DNA of 64,000 nucleotides from CAIKMD01 sp036501365 (GTDB lineage: Bacteria > Pseudomonadota > Alphaproteobacteria > ATCC43930 > CGMCC-115725), in the NCBI GenBank assembly GCA_036501365.1, contig DASYAL010000074.1, positions 167,691 through 231,690 of the forward strand, in the 5' to 3' direction. The position numbers and the translations under genes were made by a program. Of this stretch, positions 25,884 through 39,220 are shown piece after piece; positions within the stretch are counted from its first letter, which is position 1, and every line of letters begins with the position of its first letter. Under the pieces are notes generated by a model that was not told the origin of the DNA, searched no databases, and saw nothing but the letters and a program-made list of their open reading frames with translations.

Positions 25884-26915
25884 TCACCCTCCTCCGACGG
25901 GCAGCCAGCCCATCGTCACCAGCACGCCCGCCGTGACCACCAGCCACAGCAGCGACAGTGGCAGGAACACCTTCCAGCCGAGCCGCATCAGCTGGTCGTA
26001 ACGGAAGCGCGGCAAGGTCGCGCGCACCCAGAGGAAACAGAACAACACGAAGGCGATCTTGCCGAAGAACCAGCCCACCGACCAGAGATGCGCAAGCACC
26101 CCGGTGAAAGGCTGCCAGTTGAACGGCGCCAGCCAGCCGCCGAGGAACAGGATGCTGACCATCGCGCTCATCAGGATCATGTTCGCGTATTCGCCGAGAT
26201 AGAACAGGGCGAAGGCCATCGCCGAATATTCGACGAAGAAGCCGGCGACGAGCTCCGATTCGCCTTCGGGCAGATCGAAAGGCGAGCGATTGGTCTCGGC
26301 GAGGCCCGAGATGAAGAACACGACGAACATCGGCAAGAGCGGGATGCAGAACCAGATCTTCTGCTGCGCCTCGACGATCGCCGAGAGATTGAGCGAGCCG
26401 ACGCAGAGCAGCACGCTGACCATCACGAAACCGATCGAGACCTCGTAGGAAACCATCTGCGCCGCCGAGCGCAGCGCGCCGAGGAAGGCGTATTTCGAGT
26501 TCGACGACCAGCCGGCCATGATGATGCCGTAGACGCCGAGCGAGCTGATCGCGAAGAGATAGAGGATGCCGACATTGATGTTGGCGATCACGACCCCGGC
26601 ATCGAAGGGAATGACGGCCCAGGCGACGATCGCCAGGCTGAAGGTGACGATCGGCGCCGCGAGGAAGACGCCGCGATTGGCGCCGGTCGGGATCACCGTC
26701 TCCTTCATCAAGAGCTTGAGCCCGTCGGCGAGCGGCTGGAACAGGCCGAACGGCCCGACGACGTTGGGGCCGCGGCGCAGCTGCGCCGCCGCCAGCACCT
26801 TGCGCTCGGCATAGGTGAGATACGCGACCGCGAGCAGCAGCGGGACGATGATCGCCAGGATCTCGCCGATCAGCACCGCCGTGGGGATGCCGTAGCTGCG
26901 AAGGAAATCAGCCAT
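25884..26915 (-). CDS. nuoH: NADH-quinone oxidoreductase subunit H
   Basis: Membrane subunit of 343 residues with eight helices, forming the quinone cavity with NuoB and NuoD and the start of the proton path. AYLTYAERKVLAAAQLRRGPN and FDLPEGESELVAGFFVEYSAM are diagnostic. The ATG lies inside the end of nuoG (8-base overlap). Confidence 0.96.
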   Translation of the reverse strand: MADFLRSYGIPTAVLIGEILAIIVPLLLAVAYLTYAERKVLAAAQLRRGPNVVGPFGLFQPLADGLKLLMKETVIPTGANRGVFLAAPIVTFSLAIVAWAVIPFDAGVVIANINVGILYLFAISSLGVYGIIMAGWSSNSKYAFLGALRSAAQMVSYEVSIGFVMVSVLLCVGSLNLSAIVEAQQKIWFCIPLLPMFVVFFISGLAETNRSPFDLPEGESELVAGFFVEYSAMAFALFYLGEYANMILMSAMVSILFLGGWLAPFNWQPFTGVLAHLWSVGWFFGKIAFVLFCFLWVRATLPRFRYDQLMRLGWKVFLPLSLLWLVVTAGVLVTMGWLPVGGG

Positions 26916-28953
26916 GCGTGCCCGTCTTCGGCGCGCTGCTTTGCGCCCGCACCACGGCGCATTCGACCATGGTCGGCGAGGCGCGGCTGATCATGTCGGT
27001 GCGGAAGAAATCGCGGATCGGATAGACGAAGGGCGCATCCTCGACTGTGCCGCTCTTACCGAACCCGCCCCAGGCGGCCTGCGGCACTTCGCCGATTTCG
27101 GCGAAGGTCGGATATGCCTGGACAAGGCGGGCGCGCAGCGCGGCAAGCGACTCATAAGGCAGCGGCTTGCCCAGCACCGCCGAGAGAGCGCGCAGGATCG
27201 CCCAGTCCTCGCGCGCCTCGCCCGGCGGGAAGACCGCACGGCGCGCGAGCTGGACGCGGCCTTCGGTGTTGACATAGGCCGCGTCTTTCTCGGTATAGGC
27301 GGCGCCGGGCAGCACGACATCGGCGCGCGCCGCGCCGCGATCGCCGTGATGGCCCTGATAGACGACGAAAGCCGCGCCGAGCCGCTCGGTGTCGATCTCG
27401 TCCGCGCCAAGCAGATAGAGGACATCGATCTCGCCACGCTCGCAGCCGGCAAGGATGCCGGCGACATCGCGGCCACCCTGCCCCGGCACGAAGGCGAGAT
27501 CGAGACCGCCGACGCGCGCGGCGGCAAGATGCAGCACGTTGAAGCCGTTCCAGCCCTCGCGCACCATTCCCACGCTGTCGGCGAGTTCGCGCGCCAGCGC
27601 CAGGATCGCCGCGCCATCCCTGCGACGGAGCGCGCCCTGCCCCAGCACCAGCATCGGCTGCTTCGCGTCTTTCAGGAATTCGCGCGCGCGCTCGACGAGG
27701 CCTTGCGGGCCGGTGCCGAGCGTCGTCACCGGGAAGGTCAGATCGAGCGGCGGCCCGAAGGCGCCGACGCGGAAGCCGCCTTGCAGCCAGCGCTTCCGGA
27801 GGCGCGCATTGAGGATCGCCGCCTCGTAGCGGGGATTGGTGCCGACCAGCACGCAGGCATCCGCTTGCTCGATGCCGGCGATGGTCGTGTTGAAGAGATA
27901 GCCGGCGCGACAGGATGGATCGAGCGCGGCGCCGTCCTGGCGGCAATCGAGATGCGGCGAGCCGAGCGCGCCCATCAGTTCTTTCAGCGCGAACATCGCC
28001 TCGACATCGACGAGATCGCCGGCGATCGCGGCGACGCGATTGCCCGGGACGGCTTTCAGCCGCGTCGCGACCAGCGCCAGCGCCTCCTGCCACGACGCCT
28101 CGACCAGCTTGCCGCCGCGCCGCAGATAGGGGCGATCGAGCCGGCGCTTGGCGAGACCGTCGACGGCGAAACGCGTCTTGTCGGAGATCCACTCCTCGTT
28201 CACCGCTTCATTGAGGCGCGGCAGGATGCGCAGCACCGCGGGCCCGCGCGCATCGACACGGATGTTGGAGCCGACCGCGTCGAGCACGTCGACCGACTCG
28301 GTCTTGCGCAGCTCCCACGGCCGCGCCGCGAAAGCGTAGGGCTTCGAGGTCAGCGCGCCGACCGGGCAGAGGTCGATGATATTGGCCGAGAGCTCGGATT
28401 CGAGCGCCTTGCCGACAAAGGTGTCGATCTCCATGTTCTCGCCGCGGCCGATGCCGCCGAGATCGGCGACGCCGGCGACGTCGCTGAGAAAGCGGATGCA
28501 GCGCGTGCAATGGATGCAGCGGTTCATGCTGGTCTCGACCAGCGGACCGAAATCCTTGTCCTTCACCGCGCGCTTGTTTTCCTCATAGCGCCCGCGATCG
28601 AAGCCATAGGCCATCGCCTGGTCCTGCAGGTCGCATTCGCCGCCCTGGTCGCAGATCGGGCAATCGAGCGGATGGTTGATCAGCAGGAACTCCATCACGC
28701 CCTTGCGCGCCTTCTTGGCCTTCTCGCTGTCGGTGAGGATCACCATGCCGTCGGCGACCGGCATCGCGCAGGAGGCGATCGGCTTCGGCGCCTTTTCCTG
28801 CTCGACCAGGCACATGCGGCAATTGCCGGCAATCGCGAGGCGCTCGTGGAAGCAGAAATGCGCCACCTCGATGCCGGCCTGCTGGCAGGCTTGCAGCACG
28901 GTCGCGCCCGCCGCGACCTCGACCTCGACGCCGTTGATCTTGAGCTTCGGCAT
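26908..28953 (-). CDS. nuoG: NADH-quinone oxidoreductase subunit G
   Basis: Large peripheral iron-sulfur subunit, 681 residues. The N-terminal 2Fe-2S ferredoxin domain has CQQAGIEVAHFCFHERLAIAG and CRMCLVE. A His/Cys-ligated cluster (HPLDCPICDQGGECDLQD) follows, then CIHCTRCIRF for N4. The rest is the molybdopterin-oxidoreductase-like domain, without cofactor in this family. Its stop lies 8 bases into nuoH and its ATG 3 bases after nuoF. Confidence 0.95.
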   Translation of the reverse strand: MPKLKINGVEVEVAAGATVLQACQQAGIEVAHFCFHERLAIAGNCRMCLVEQEKAPKPIASCAMPVADGMVILTDSEKAKKARKGVMEFLLINHPLDCPICDQGGECDLQDQAMAYGFDRGRYEENKRAVKDKDFGPLVETSMNRCIHCTRCIRFLSDVAGVADLGGIGRGENMEIDTFVGKALESELSANIIDLCPVGALTSKPYAFAARPWELRKTESVDVLDAVGSNIRVDARGPAVLRILPRLNEAVNEEWISDKTRFAVDGLAKRRLDRPYLRRGGKLVEASWQEALALVATRLKAVPGNRVAAIAGDLVDVEAMFALKELMGALGSPHLDCRQDGAALDPSCRAGYLFNTTIAGIEQADACVLVGTNPRYEAAILNARLRKRWLQGGFRVGAFGPPLDLTFPVTTLGTGPQGLVERAREFLKDAKQPMLVLGQGALRRRDGAAILALARELADSVGMVREGWNGFNVLHLAAARVGGLDLAFVPGQGGRDVAGILAGCERGEIDVLYLLGADEIDTERLGAAFVVYQGHHGDRGAARADVVLPGAAYTEKDAAYVNTEGRVQLARRAVFPPGEAREDWAILRALSAVLGKPLPYESLAALRARLVQAYPTFAEIGEVPQAAWGGFGKSGTVEDAPFVYPIRDFFRTDMISRASPTMVECAVVRAQSSAPKTGTHG

Positions 28954-28956
28954 CGC

Positions 28957-30239
<1,283 letters not shown>

Positions 30240-30243
<4 letters not shown>

Positions 30244-30866
30244 TTCACCCCAGGCAAATCCGAGGAAGTCAGCGTCGTCGGCCCGCCTTCGGGCGCCGAG
30301 CCCTGGCGGCCCTTGACCGAGCCCGCCGGGGGCTTCTCGCCGCGCGCCAGTGCATCGATCAGCTTCTCGGTCGCGGGCCCGTCGAGGTCCTCGTAGAAAT
30401 CGCTGTTGTTCACCTGGATGATCGGCGCGTTTACGCAAGCGCCGAGGCATTCGACCTCGAACAAGGTGAACTTCTTGTCGGGCGTGGTCTCGCCGATGCC
30501 GATACCGAGCTTTTTCTTGCAGGCGGCGACGACCGCGTCCGAGCCCCTGAGCCAGCACGGCGTCGTCGTGCAAATCTGCAGGAAATGGCGGCCGACCGGC
30601 TCGAGGTTGAACATCGTATAGAAGCTGGCGACCTCGTAGACGCGGATCGGCGGCATCGCCAGCATCTCGGCGATCACGTCCATCGCCGCGCGCGGCACCC
30701 AATTGTCGTGTTGCTCTTGCGCCAGATAGAGCAGCGACAAAACCGCGCTCGCCTGCCGCCCCGGCGGATATTTCGCGATAGAGGCTTTCGCCTTCTCGAG
30801 ATTGCCTGGCATGAAGGCGAAGCTCGCCGGCTGCTCGACAGGCGCGCCGTTGCCGCGGCCGCTCAT
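30240..30866 (-). CDS. nuoE: NADH-quinone oxidoreductase subunit E
   Basis: Thioredoxin-like 2Fe-2S subunit carrying cluster N1a. The 208 residues have the N-terminal helical segment AKASIAKYPPGRQASAVLSL and ligands CTTTPCWLRG and VECLGAC. A roughly 40-residue C-terminal extension rich in Gly, Pro and Ser is beyond the minimal family length. The start at ATG 30866 overlaps the nuoD stop. Confidence 0.94.
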
Positions 30867-32080
30867 CGATCGACCTCGCCGAAGACGATATCCATCGAGC
30901 CGATGATCGCGACGATATCGGCCAGCATATGGCCGCGCCCCATGAATTCGAGCCCTTGCAGGAAGGCGAAGCCCGGCGCGCGGATCTTGCAGCGATAGGG
31001 GCGGTTGCCGCCATCGGCGACGAGATAAACGCCGAATTCGCCTTTTGGCGCCTCGACCGCGGTGTAGGTCTCGCCCGCCGGCACGTGATAGCCCTCGGTA
31101 TAGAGCTTGAAATAATGGATCAGCGCTTCCATCGAGGATTTCATCTCCTCGCGCGGCGGCGGCATGACCTTGCGGTCGTTGATCCGCACCGGCCCGCCGG
31201 GCATGCGCTCGAGCGCCTGCTTCATGATCTGCAAGGATTGCCGCATCTCCTCCATGCGGACGAGATAGCGGTCCCAGCAATCGCCGTTCTTGCCGATCGG
31301 GATATCGAAATCCATCTCCTCGTAGCCGTCATAAGGCTGCGCCTTGCGCAGGTCCCACGGCACGCCCGAGCCGCGCAGCATCGGGCCGCTGAAGCCCCAA
31401 TCGAGCGCCTGTGCCGCCGTAACTTTGCCGATATCGACCGTGCGCTGCTTGAAGATGCGGTTCTCGGTGAGGAGCTGCTCGAGATCGTCGATCCGCGCGC
31501 CGAATTGCTCGATGAAGCCGTGAATGTCGTCGGTCAGGCCCGCCGGCATGTCCTGCTGCACGCCGCCGGGCCGGAAATAAGCGGAATGGAGGCGTGCGCC
31601 CGAGACCCGCTCGTAGAACTCCATCAGCTTCTCGCGCTCCTCGAAGCCCCAGAGCAGCGGCGTGATCGCGCCGACGTCGAGGGCGAAGGTCGTGAGGTTG
31701 AGGAGATGGTTGAGGATGCGCGTGATCTCGGCGAAGAGGATGCGGATCATCTTCGCGCGCGGCGGCGAATCGATGCCGAGGAGCTTCTCGACCGCCAGCG
31801 CATAAGCATGCTCCTGGCACATCGGCGAGACGTAGTCGAGCCGATCGAAATACGGCACCGCCTGAAGGAAGGTCTTGTATTCGATGAGCTTCTCGGTGCC
31901 GCGATGAAGCAGGCCGATATGCGGATCGGCGCGCTCGACCACCTCGCCGTCCATCTCGAGGACGAGCCGCAGCACGCCGTGGGCCGCCGGATGCTGCGGC
32001 CCGAAATTCATCGTGAAGGTCTTGATCAGCGCCTGGGCTTCGCCCTCGGCCGGCACCGTGCTCAGGCCGTCGGCGCTCAT
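30863..32080 (-). CDS. nuoD: NADH-quinone oxidoreductase subunit D
   Basis: The 49-kDa-type subunit, 405 residues, forming the quinone-reduction site with NuoB. MNFGPQHPAAHGVLRLVLE carries the quinone-site histidine loop; HRGTEKLIEYK and the C-terminal FGEVDR are typical. NuoC and NuoD are separate genes, not fused as in E. coli. It overlaps both neighbours by four bases. Confidence 0.96.
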   Translation of the reverse strand: MSADGLSTVPAEGEAQALIKTFTMNFGPQHPAAHGVLRLVLEMDGEVVERADPHIGLLHRGTEKLIEYKTFLQAVPYFDRLDYVSPMCQEHAYALAVEKLLGIDSPPRAKMIRILFAEITRILNHLLNLTTFALDVGAITPLLWGFEEREKLMEFYERVSGARLHSAYFRPGGVQQDMPAGLTDDIHGFIEQFGARIDDLEQLLTENRIFKQRTVDIGKVTAAQALDWGFSGPMLRGSGVPWDLRKAQPYDGYEEMDFDIPIGKNGDCWDRYLVRMEEMRQSLQIMKQALERMPGGPVRINDRKVMPPPREEMKSSMEALIHYFKLYTEGYHVPAGETYTAVEAPKGEFGVYLVADGGNRPYRCKIRAPGFAFLQGLEFMGRGHMLADIVAIIGSMDIVFGEVDR

Positions 32081-32694
32081 TTCGACTCCTCACCCTTGGC
32101 TTTTTCGTCGCCGGGAAGGATGCGCGCCATGCCCTCCCAGGGCGAGGCGAAGTCGAAGCTGCGGAATTCCTGCTTCAGCTTCACCGGCTCATAGACGACG
32201 CGCTTCTGCTCTTCGTCGTAGCGCAGCTCGACATAGCCCGTCAGCGGGAAGTCCTTGCGCAGCGGATGACCCTCGAAGCCGTAATCGGTCAGGATGCGGC
32301 GGAGATCGGGATGATCGGCGAAATAGATGCCGTAGAGGTCCCAGGCCTCGCGCTCGTACCAGCCGGCGGCGCTGAAGAGTCCCGTGACCGAGGGCACCGG
32401 CGTCGTCTCGTCGGTGGTAGCCTTGACGCGGACGCGCTGGTCGAGCTTCACGCTGAGGAGGTTGTAGACGACGTCGAAGCGCTCGGCGCGCTGGGGATAG
32501 TCGACGCCGCAGATATCGACCAGCACCTGAAAGAGGCATTTGGGATCGTCGCGCAGGAAAGCAAGCACGCGCGCCACCGCCTCGCCCCGCACCGACAGCA
32601 TCAGCTCGTCATGCGCGATCGTCACGGCGGTGACGTCTTGCGGAAAAGCCGCGGCGACGTGATCGCCAAGTTCCCGGAGCGGCACGGTCGTCAT
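32077..32694 (-). CDS. nuoC: NADH-quinone oxidoreductase subunit C
   Basis: The 30-kDa-type peripheral subunit, 205 residues, without cofactors. The signature WYEREAWDLYGIYFADHPDLRRILTDYGFEGHP spans about 110-143; the strong EREAWDLYGI core is enough to identify it. It follows nuoB by 3 bases. Confidence 0.95.
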   Translation of the reverse strand: MTTVPLRELGDHVAAAFPQDVTAVTIAHDELMLSVRGEAVARVLAFLRDDPKCLFQVLVDICGVDYPQRAERFDVVYNLLSVKLDQRVRVKATTDETTPVPSVTGLFSAAGWYEREAWDLYGIYFADHPDLRRILTDYGFEGHPLRKDFPLTGYVELRYDEEQKRVVYEPVKLKQEFRSFDFASPWEGMARILPGDEKAKGEESK

Positions 32695-32697
32695 GAT

Positions 32698-33213
32698 CTA
32701 GCGGCTAATGACACGCTGGCGATTGATCTTCTTCTGGAGCTGCAGGATGCCGTAGAGCAGCGCCTCGGCGGTCGGCGGACAGCCCGGCACATAGACATCA
32801 ACCGGCACGATGCGGTCGCAGCCGCGCACCACGGAATAGGAATAGTGGTAGTAGCCGCCGCCGTTGGCGCAGGAACCCATCGAGATCACCCAGCGCGGCT
32901 CGGCCATCTGGTCGTAGACCTTGCGCAAGGCGGGCGCCATCTTGTTGCACAGCGTGCCGGCGACGATCATCACGTCCGACTGCCGCGGGCTCGGGCGGAA
33001 CACCAGCCCGAACCGGTCGATGTCGTAGCGGCTCGCGGCGGTATGCATCATCTCGACGGCGCAGCAAGCGAGGCCGAAGGTCATCGGCCAGAGCGAACCG
33101 CTGCGCGCCCAGCTCACCAACTTGTCGAGCTGCGTGACGATGAAGCCCTTGTCCTGGACCTCCTCGCCCATCCGCCGTAGCAGCACTTCCTGCGACGCCG
33201 CTTCTACTCCCAT
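32698..33213 (-). CDS. nuoB: NADH-quinone oxidoreductase subunit B
   Basis: Carries cluster N2, the last iron-sulfur centre before quinone. The 171 residues contain the adjacent cysteines FGLACCAVEMM, MGSCANGGGYY and VPGCPPTAEAL. I start it at ATG 33213, 10 bases inside the end of nuoA; the longer frame is nuoA read out of phase. Confidence 0.96.
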   Translation of the reverse strand: MGVEAASQEVLLRRMGEEVQDKGFIVTQLDKLVSWARSGSLWPMTFGLACCAVEMMHTAASRYDIDRFGLVFRPSPRQSDVMIVAGTLCNKMAPALRKVYDQMAEPRWVISMGSCANGGGYYHYSYSVVRGCDRIVPVDVYVPGCPPTAEALLYGILQLQKKINRQRVISR

Positions 33214-33575
33214 TCGAGGGCTCCCTTCTTCCACTCGTAGACGAAGCCGACGGTCAGCACGAACAGGAACGCCATCATCGACCAGAAGCCGAAGATGCCG
33301 ATCGTGCCGAGTGCCACCGCCCATGGGAACAGAAACGCGACTTCGAGGTCGAAGATGATGAAAAGAATGGCGACGAGGTAGTAGCGCACGTCGAATTTGC
33401 TGCGCGCGTCAGCGAAAGGCTCGAAGCCGCATTCGTAGGGCGACAGCTTCTCGACGTCGGGATGCTGGCGCGCGAGGACAAACGAGGCCAGCACGATGGC
33501 GATCGCGAGCGCCACCGCGATGGCGATGAAGATGAGGATGGGCAGATATTGGGAAAGCAAACTGTCCATCGCCAT
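33204..33575 (-). CDS. nuoA: NADH-quinone oxidoreductase subunit A
   Basis: First gene of the operon, a 123-residue membrane subunit with three helices. YECGFEPFADARSKFDVRYYLVA is the loop near the quinone cavity with its conserved Cys, followed by FIIFDLEVAFLFPW. ATG 33575 or 33569 could start it. It begins only 32 bases after the 3' end of tRNA-Asp on the same strand. Confidence 0.95.
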   Translation of the reverse strand: MAMDSLLSQYLPILIFIAIAVALAIAIVLASFVLARQHPDVEKLSPYECGFEPFADARSKFDVRYYLVAILFIIFDLEVAFLFPWAVALGTIGIFGFWSMMAFLFVLTVGFVYEWKKGALEWE

Positions 33576-33607
33576 TCGACCTGGGTGAGTCCCTCAACCA
33601 TGCGAGA

Positions 33608-33684
<77 letters not shown>

Positions 33685-33686
33685 GG

Positions 33687-33706
33687 GAGCACGCTCTCGC
33701 GTGCTC
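33687..33706. repeat. 8-bp inverted repeat in the tRNA-Asp leader
   Basis: GAGCACGC and GCGTGCTC form a perfect stem with a TCTC loop, ending 2 bases before the tRNA-Asp 5' end. It may be a processing structure in a tRNA-Val/tRNA-Asp precursor. The rest of 33707-33843 shows no gene. Confidence 0.45.
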
Positions 33707-33843
33707 GTTCTCGTAGCCCGCAGGCCCGAAGGTGTCAAGCTACGGGGCCGCATTTCCGCGGCTTTTCAGCGCGTTGCAGGGGCGTGACGCGGGTGCGAAT
33801 CACGGGGGCGCATCGTGTGGCGCGCGAGCGGCGCGGCAGCGTT

Positions 33844-33879
33844 CACCAGCCTCGCTCGCTGCGCGCGCGAAGGCTGGTG
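33844..33879. repeat. Inverted repeat embracing the tRNA-Val 3' end
   Basis: ACCAGCCT, near 33844, pairs with AGGCTGGT, whose TGG forms the encoded CCA of tRNA-Val. The intervening roughly 18 bases are almost pure GC. The structure would include the 3' end of the tRNA precursor and could act in processing or termination; there is no U tract. Confidence 0.4.
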
Positions 33880-33949
33880 GGCGATGAAGGTTTCGAACCT
33901 CCGACCCCCTCGGTGTAAACGAGGTGCTCTACCGCTGAGCTAATCGCCC
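33875..33949 (-). tRNA. tRNA-Val (anticodon TAC)
   Basis: A 75-nt cloverleaf with encoded CCA. Acceptor GGGCGAT pairs with ATCGCCC, the anticodon stem CCTCG/CGAGG closes loop TTTACAC (TAC), and the T loop is TTCGAAA. It follows hupB by 40 bases on the same strand. Confidence 0.97.
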
Positions 33950-33989
33950 GATCGGCTTATTCCTAGCACGGGCGGCGGTGAAGCGCGCG

Positions 33990-34262
33990 TTACTGGATCG
34001 CGTCCTTGAGACCCTTGCCGGCGCGGAATTTCGGAAGCTTCGATGCCGGGATCTGGATTTTCTCGCCAGTGCGCGGATTGCGCCCCTCGGATGCGGCGCG
34101 CTGCGAGACGACGAAGGCGCCGAAACCCGCGATGCGAACCTCGTCGCCGCTCTTGAGTGCGTTCGTGATCGCGTCGATCACGGCATCGACCGCCTGGGTG
34201 GCATCGGACTTCGTCATGTTACCGGAAGCGGCGATGGCATCGACAAGATCGTTCTTATTCAC
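33990..34262 (-). CDS. hupB: DNA-binding protein HU
   Basis: Nucleoid-associated protein of 90 residues that binds and bends DNA as a dimer. It starts NKNDLVDAIA, and the arm motif GFGAFVVSQRAASEGRNPRTGEKI is the HU/IHF signature. Ending in GKGLKDAIQ and lacking IHF-specific features, it is best called HU. The start is GTG 34262 with AGGGAG upstream. The place after lon matches other alphaproteobacteria. Confidence 0.94.
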   Translation of the reverse strand: MNKNDLVDAIAASGNMTKSDATQAVDAVIDAITNALKSGDEVRIAGFGAFVVSQRAASEGRNPRTGEKIQIPASKLPKFRAGKGLKDAIQ

Positions 34263-34389
34263 GGACGGCTCCCTTTTTCCGTTTTGGATCGACGTCGCGT
34301 CAACGGGCGCGGAGTGTAGATCGCGTTTCTCGCGGGCGTCAACGTCGTCGCGCCTGCGGTGATACACGATAAATTCACGACAAAATGAA

Positions 34390-34419
34390 GGCGCCGTCAT
34401 CCGCAAGGATGACGGCGCC
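34390..34419 (-). terminator. Intrinsic terminator of lon
   Basis: A perfect 13-bp stem (GGCGCCGTCATCC with its complement) closes a 4-base loop, 31 bases after the lon stop. On the minus strand it is followed by TTCATTTTGT. The hupB promoter must lie between here and 34262. Confidence 0.75.
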
Positions 34420-34450
34420 GGCAACTGGCCGCCCGATCAGTGCGGCTGGC

Positions 34451-36856
<2,406 letters not shown>

Positions 36857-36944
36857 GGCAACCTTTCTGCAGGGCCGGAACGGCGGAACTCCGTTCCGCG
36901 GCAGCGATCGTCAGAATGACGCTGTGCCGCCTTGGGGTGCCATC

Positions 36945-36976
36945 ATAAAGTGGAGTGCGGCGCTCCGCAGATCAAG
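36945..36976 (-). promoter_or_regulatory. Possible heat-shock (RpoH-type) promoter of lon
   Basis: On the minus strand CTTGAT (36976-36971) is followed after 17 bases by CCACTTTAT (36953-36945), resembling the alphaproteobacterial RpoH pattern of CTTGAA with a CyTATnT-like -10. It lies about 90 bases before the lon ATG. Matches are partial. Confidence 0.35.
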
Positions 36977-37052
36977 AGGATGTGTGGTTGCCGCCCTCAG
37001 CCCGCTAGGAATCCGGCACCCGGCCGGGCAGCTGGGGCTGGCGCGGTGCCCG

Positions 37053-38342
<1,290 letters not shown>

Positions 38343-38452
38343 ACGCTCTCCGTCAACGACCGAACGGGGACTCGAACCCCCGTGCCGGGTGGACACCACG
38401 ATCGACGTGCCCCGCCGCCGCCTCGGATTATGGCCGCTATGGGGCTCAATAA

Positions 38453-38478
38453 CCAGTTAAAGATGTGACTTTAACCAG
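38453..38478. repeat. Interrupted inverted repeat in the clpX promoter region
   Basis: AGTTAAAG and CTTTAACC face each other across 6 bases, about 110 bases before the clpX start. AACCAGT also occurs twice as a direct repeat here. An operator is possible. The clpP-clpX spacer (38343-38576) also holds the terminator and a GGGCTCG/CGAGCCC hairpin at 38516-38532. Confidence 0.35.
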
Positions 38479-38532
38479 TCTGTTGCAAGAACGTTCTGGG
38501 GCGAAAATAAGGCCTGGGCTCGACACGAGCCC

Positions 38533-38575
38533 AAAAAACCCGGCGTTTTCCCGCGAGTCGCAGAAACCGGGTTTT
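38533..38575 (-). terminator. Probable intrinsic terminator of clpP
   Basis: On the minus strand AAAACCCGG pairs with CCGGGTTTT, followed by TT, directly after the clpP stop. The stem is perfect (9 bp) but the loop is 23 bases, so some read-through into clpX is likely. Confidence 0.55.
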
Positions 38576-38576
38576 G

Positions 38577-39215
38577 TCACGCGCGAAGCTTAACCTCGTC
38601 CTCGCGCTGCGGCCGGTTGTTCATGACCTCGTCGATCAGGCCGAACGTCTTGGCCTCCTCGGGCGACATGAACTTGTCGCGCTCGACCGCCGCCTGGATG
38701 ACCTCGAGCGACTGGCCGGTATGGCGGACATACATCTCATTGAGACGTTGCCGGAGTTGGAGAATCTCGCGCGCCTGAATCTCGATATCGGTGGCTTGGC
38801 CCTGCGCGCCGCCCGAGGGCTGGTGGATCATGATCCGCGAATTCGGCAACGAGACCCGCTTGCCCTTGGCGCCCGCGGTGAGCAGCAGCGAGCCCATCGA
38901 GGCAGCCTGGCCGATGCAGACCGTCGCGACGTCGGGCCGGATGTATTGCATCGTGTCGTAGATCGCGAGGCCGGAAGTGACGACGCCGCCGGGCGAGTTG
39001 ATATAGAAGGCGATGTCCTTGGTCGGATTCTCGCTCTCGAGGAAGAGGAGCTGGGCGCAAATGAGGCTCGCGACCATGTCGTTGACCGGGCCGACGAGGA
39101 AGATGATGCGCTCCTTCAAGAGGCGCGAATAAATGTCGTAAGCGCGCTCGCCCCGGTTGGTCTGCTCGACCACCATCGGCACGAGGTTGTTCATATAGAT
39201 TTCGTACGGATCCAT
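38577..39215 (-). CDS. clpP: ATP-dependent Clp protease proteolytic subunit
   Basis: Serine protease forming the tetradecameric ClpP barrel. The 212 residues carry the triad Ser106 (GQAASMGS), His131 (MIHQPSGG) and Asp180 (AVERDKFM). The N-terminal propeptide is short. It starts 5 bases after the trigger-factor stop, so the pair is cotranscribed. Confidence 0.97.
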   Translation of the reverse strand: MDPYEIYMNNLVPMVVEQTNRGERAYDIYSRLLKERIIFLVGPVNDMVASLICAQLLFLESENPTKDIAFYINSPGGVVTSGLAIYDTMQYIRPDVATVCIGQAASMGSLLLTAGAKGKRVSLPNSRIMIHQPSGGAQGQATDIEIQAREILQLRQRLNEMYVRHTGQSLEVIQAAVERDKFMSPEEAKTFGLIDEVMNNRPQREDEVKLRA

Positions 39216-39220
39216 GGCCG

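Noticed and set aside
38355..38395. tRNA or tmRNA fragment before clpX (T-arm-like GGGG-TTCGAGT-CCCC)
   Set aside because: No matching acceptor strand, D arm, anticodon arm, CCA or tag peptide reading frame could be found within the spacer.
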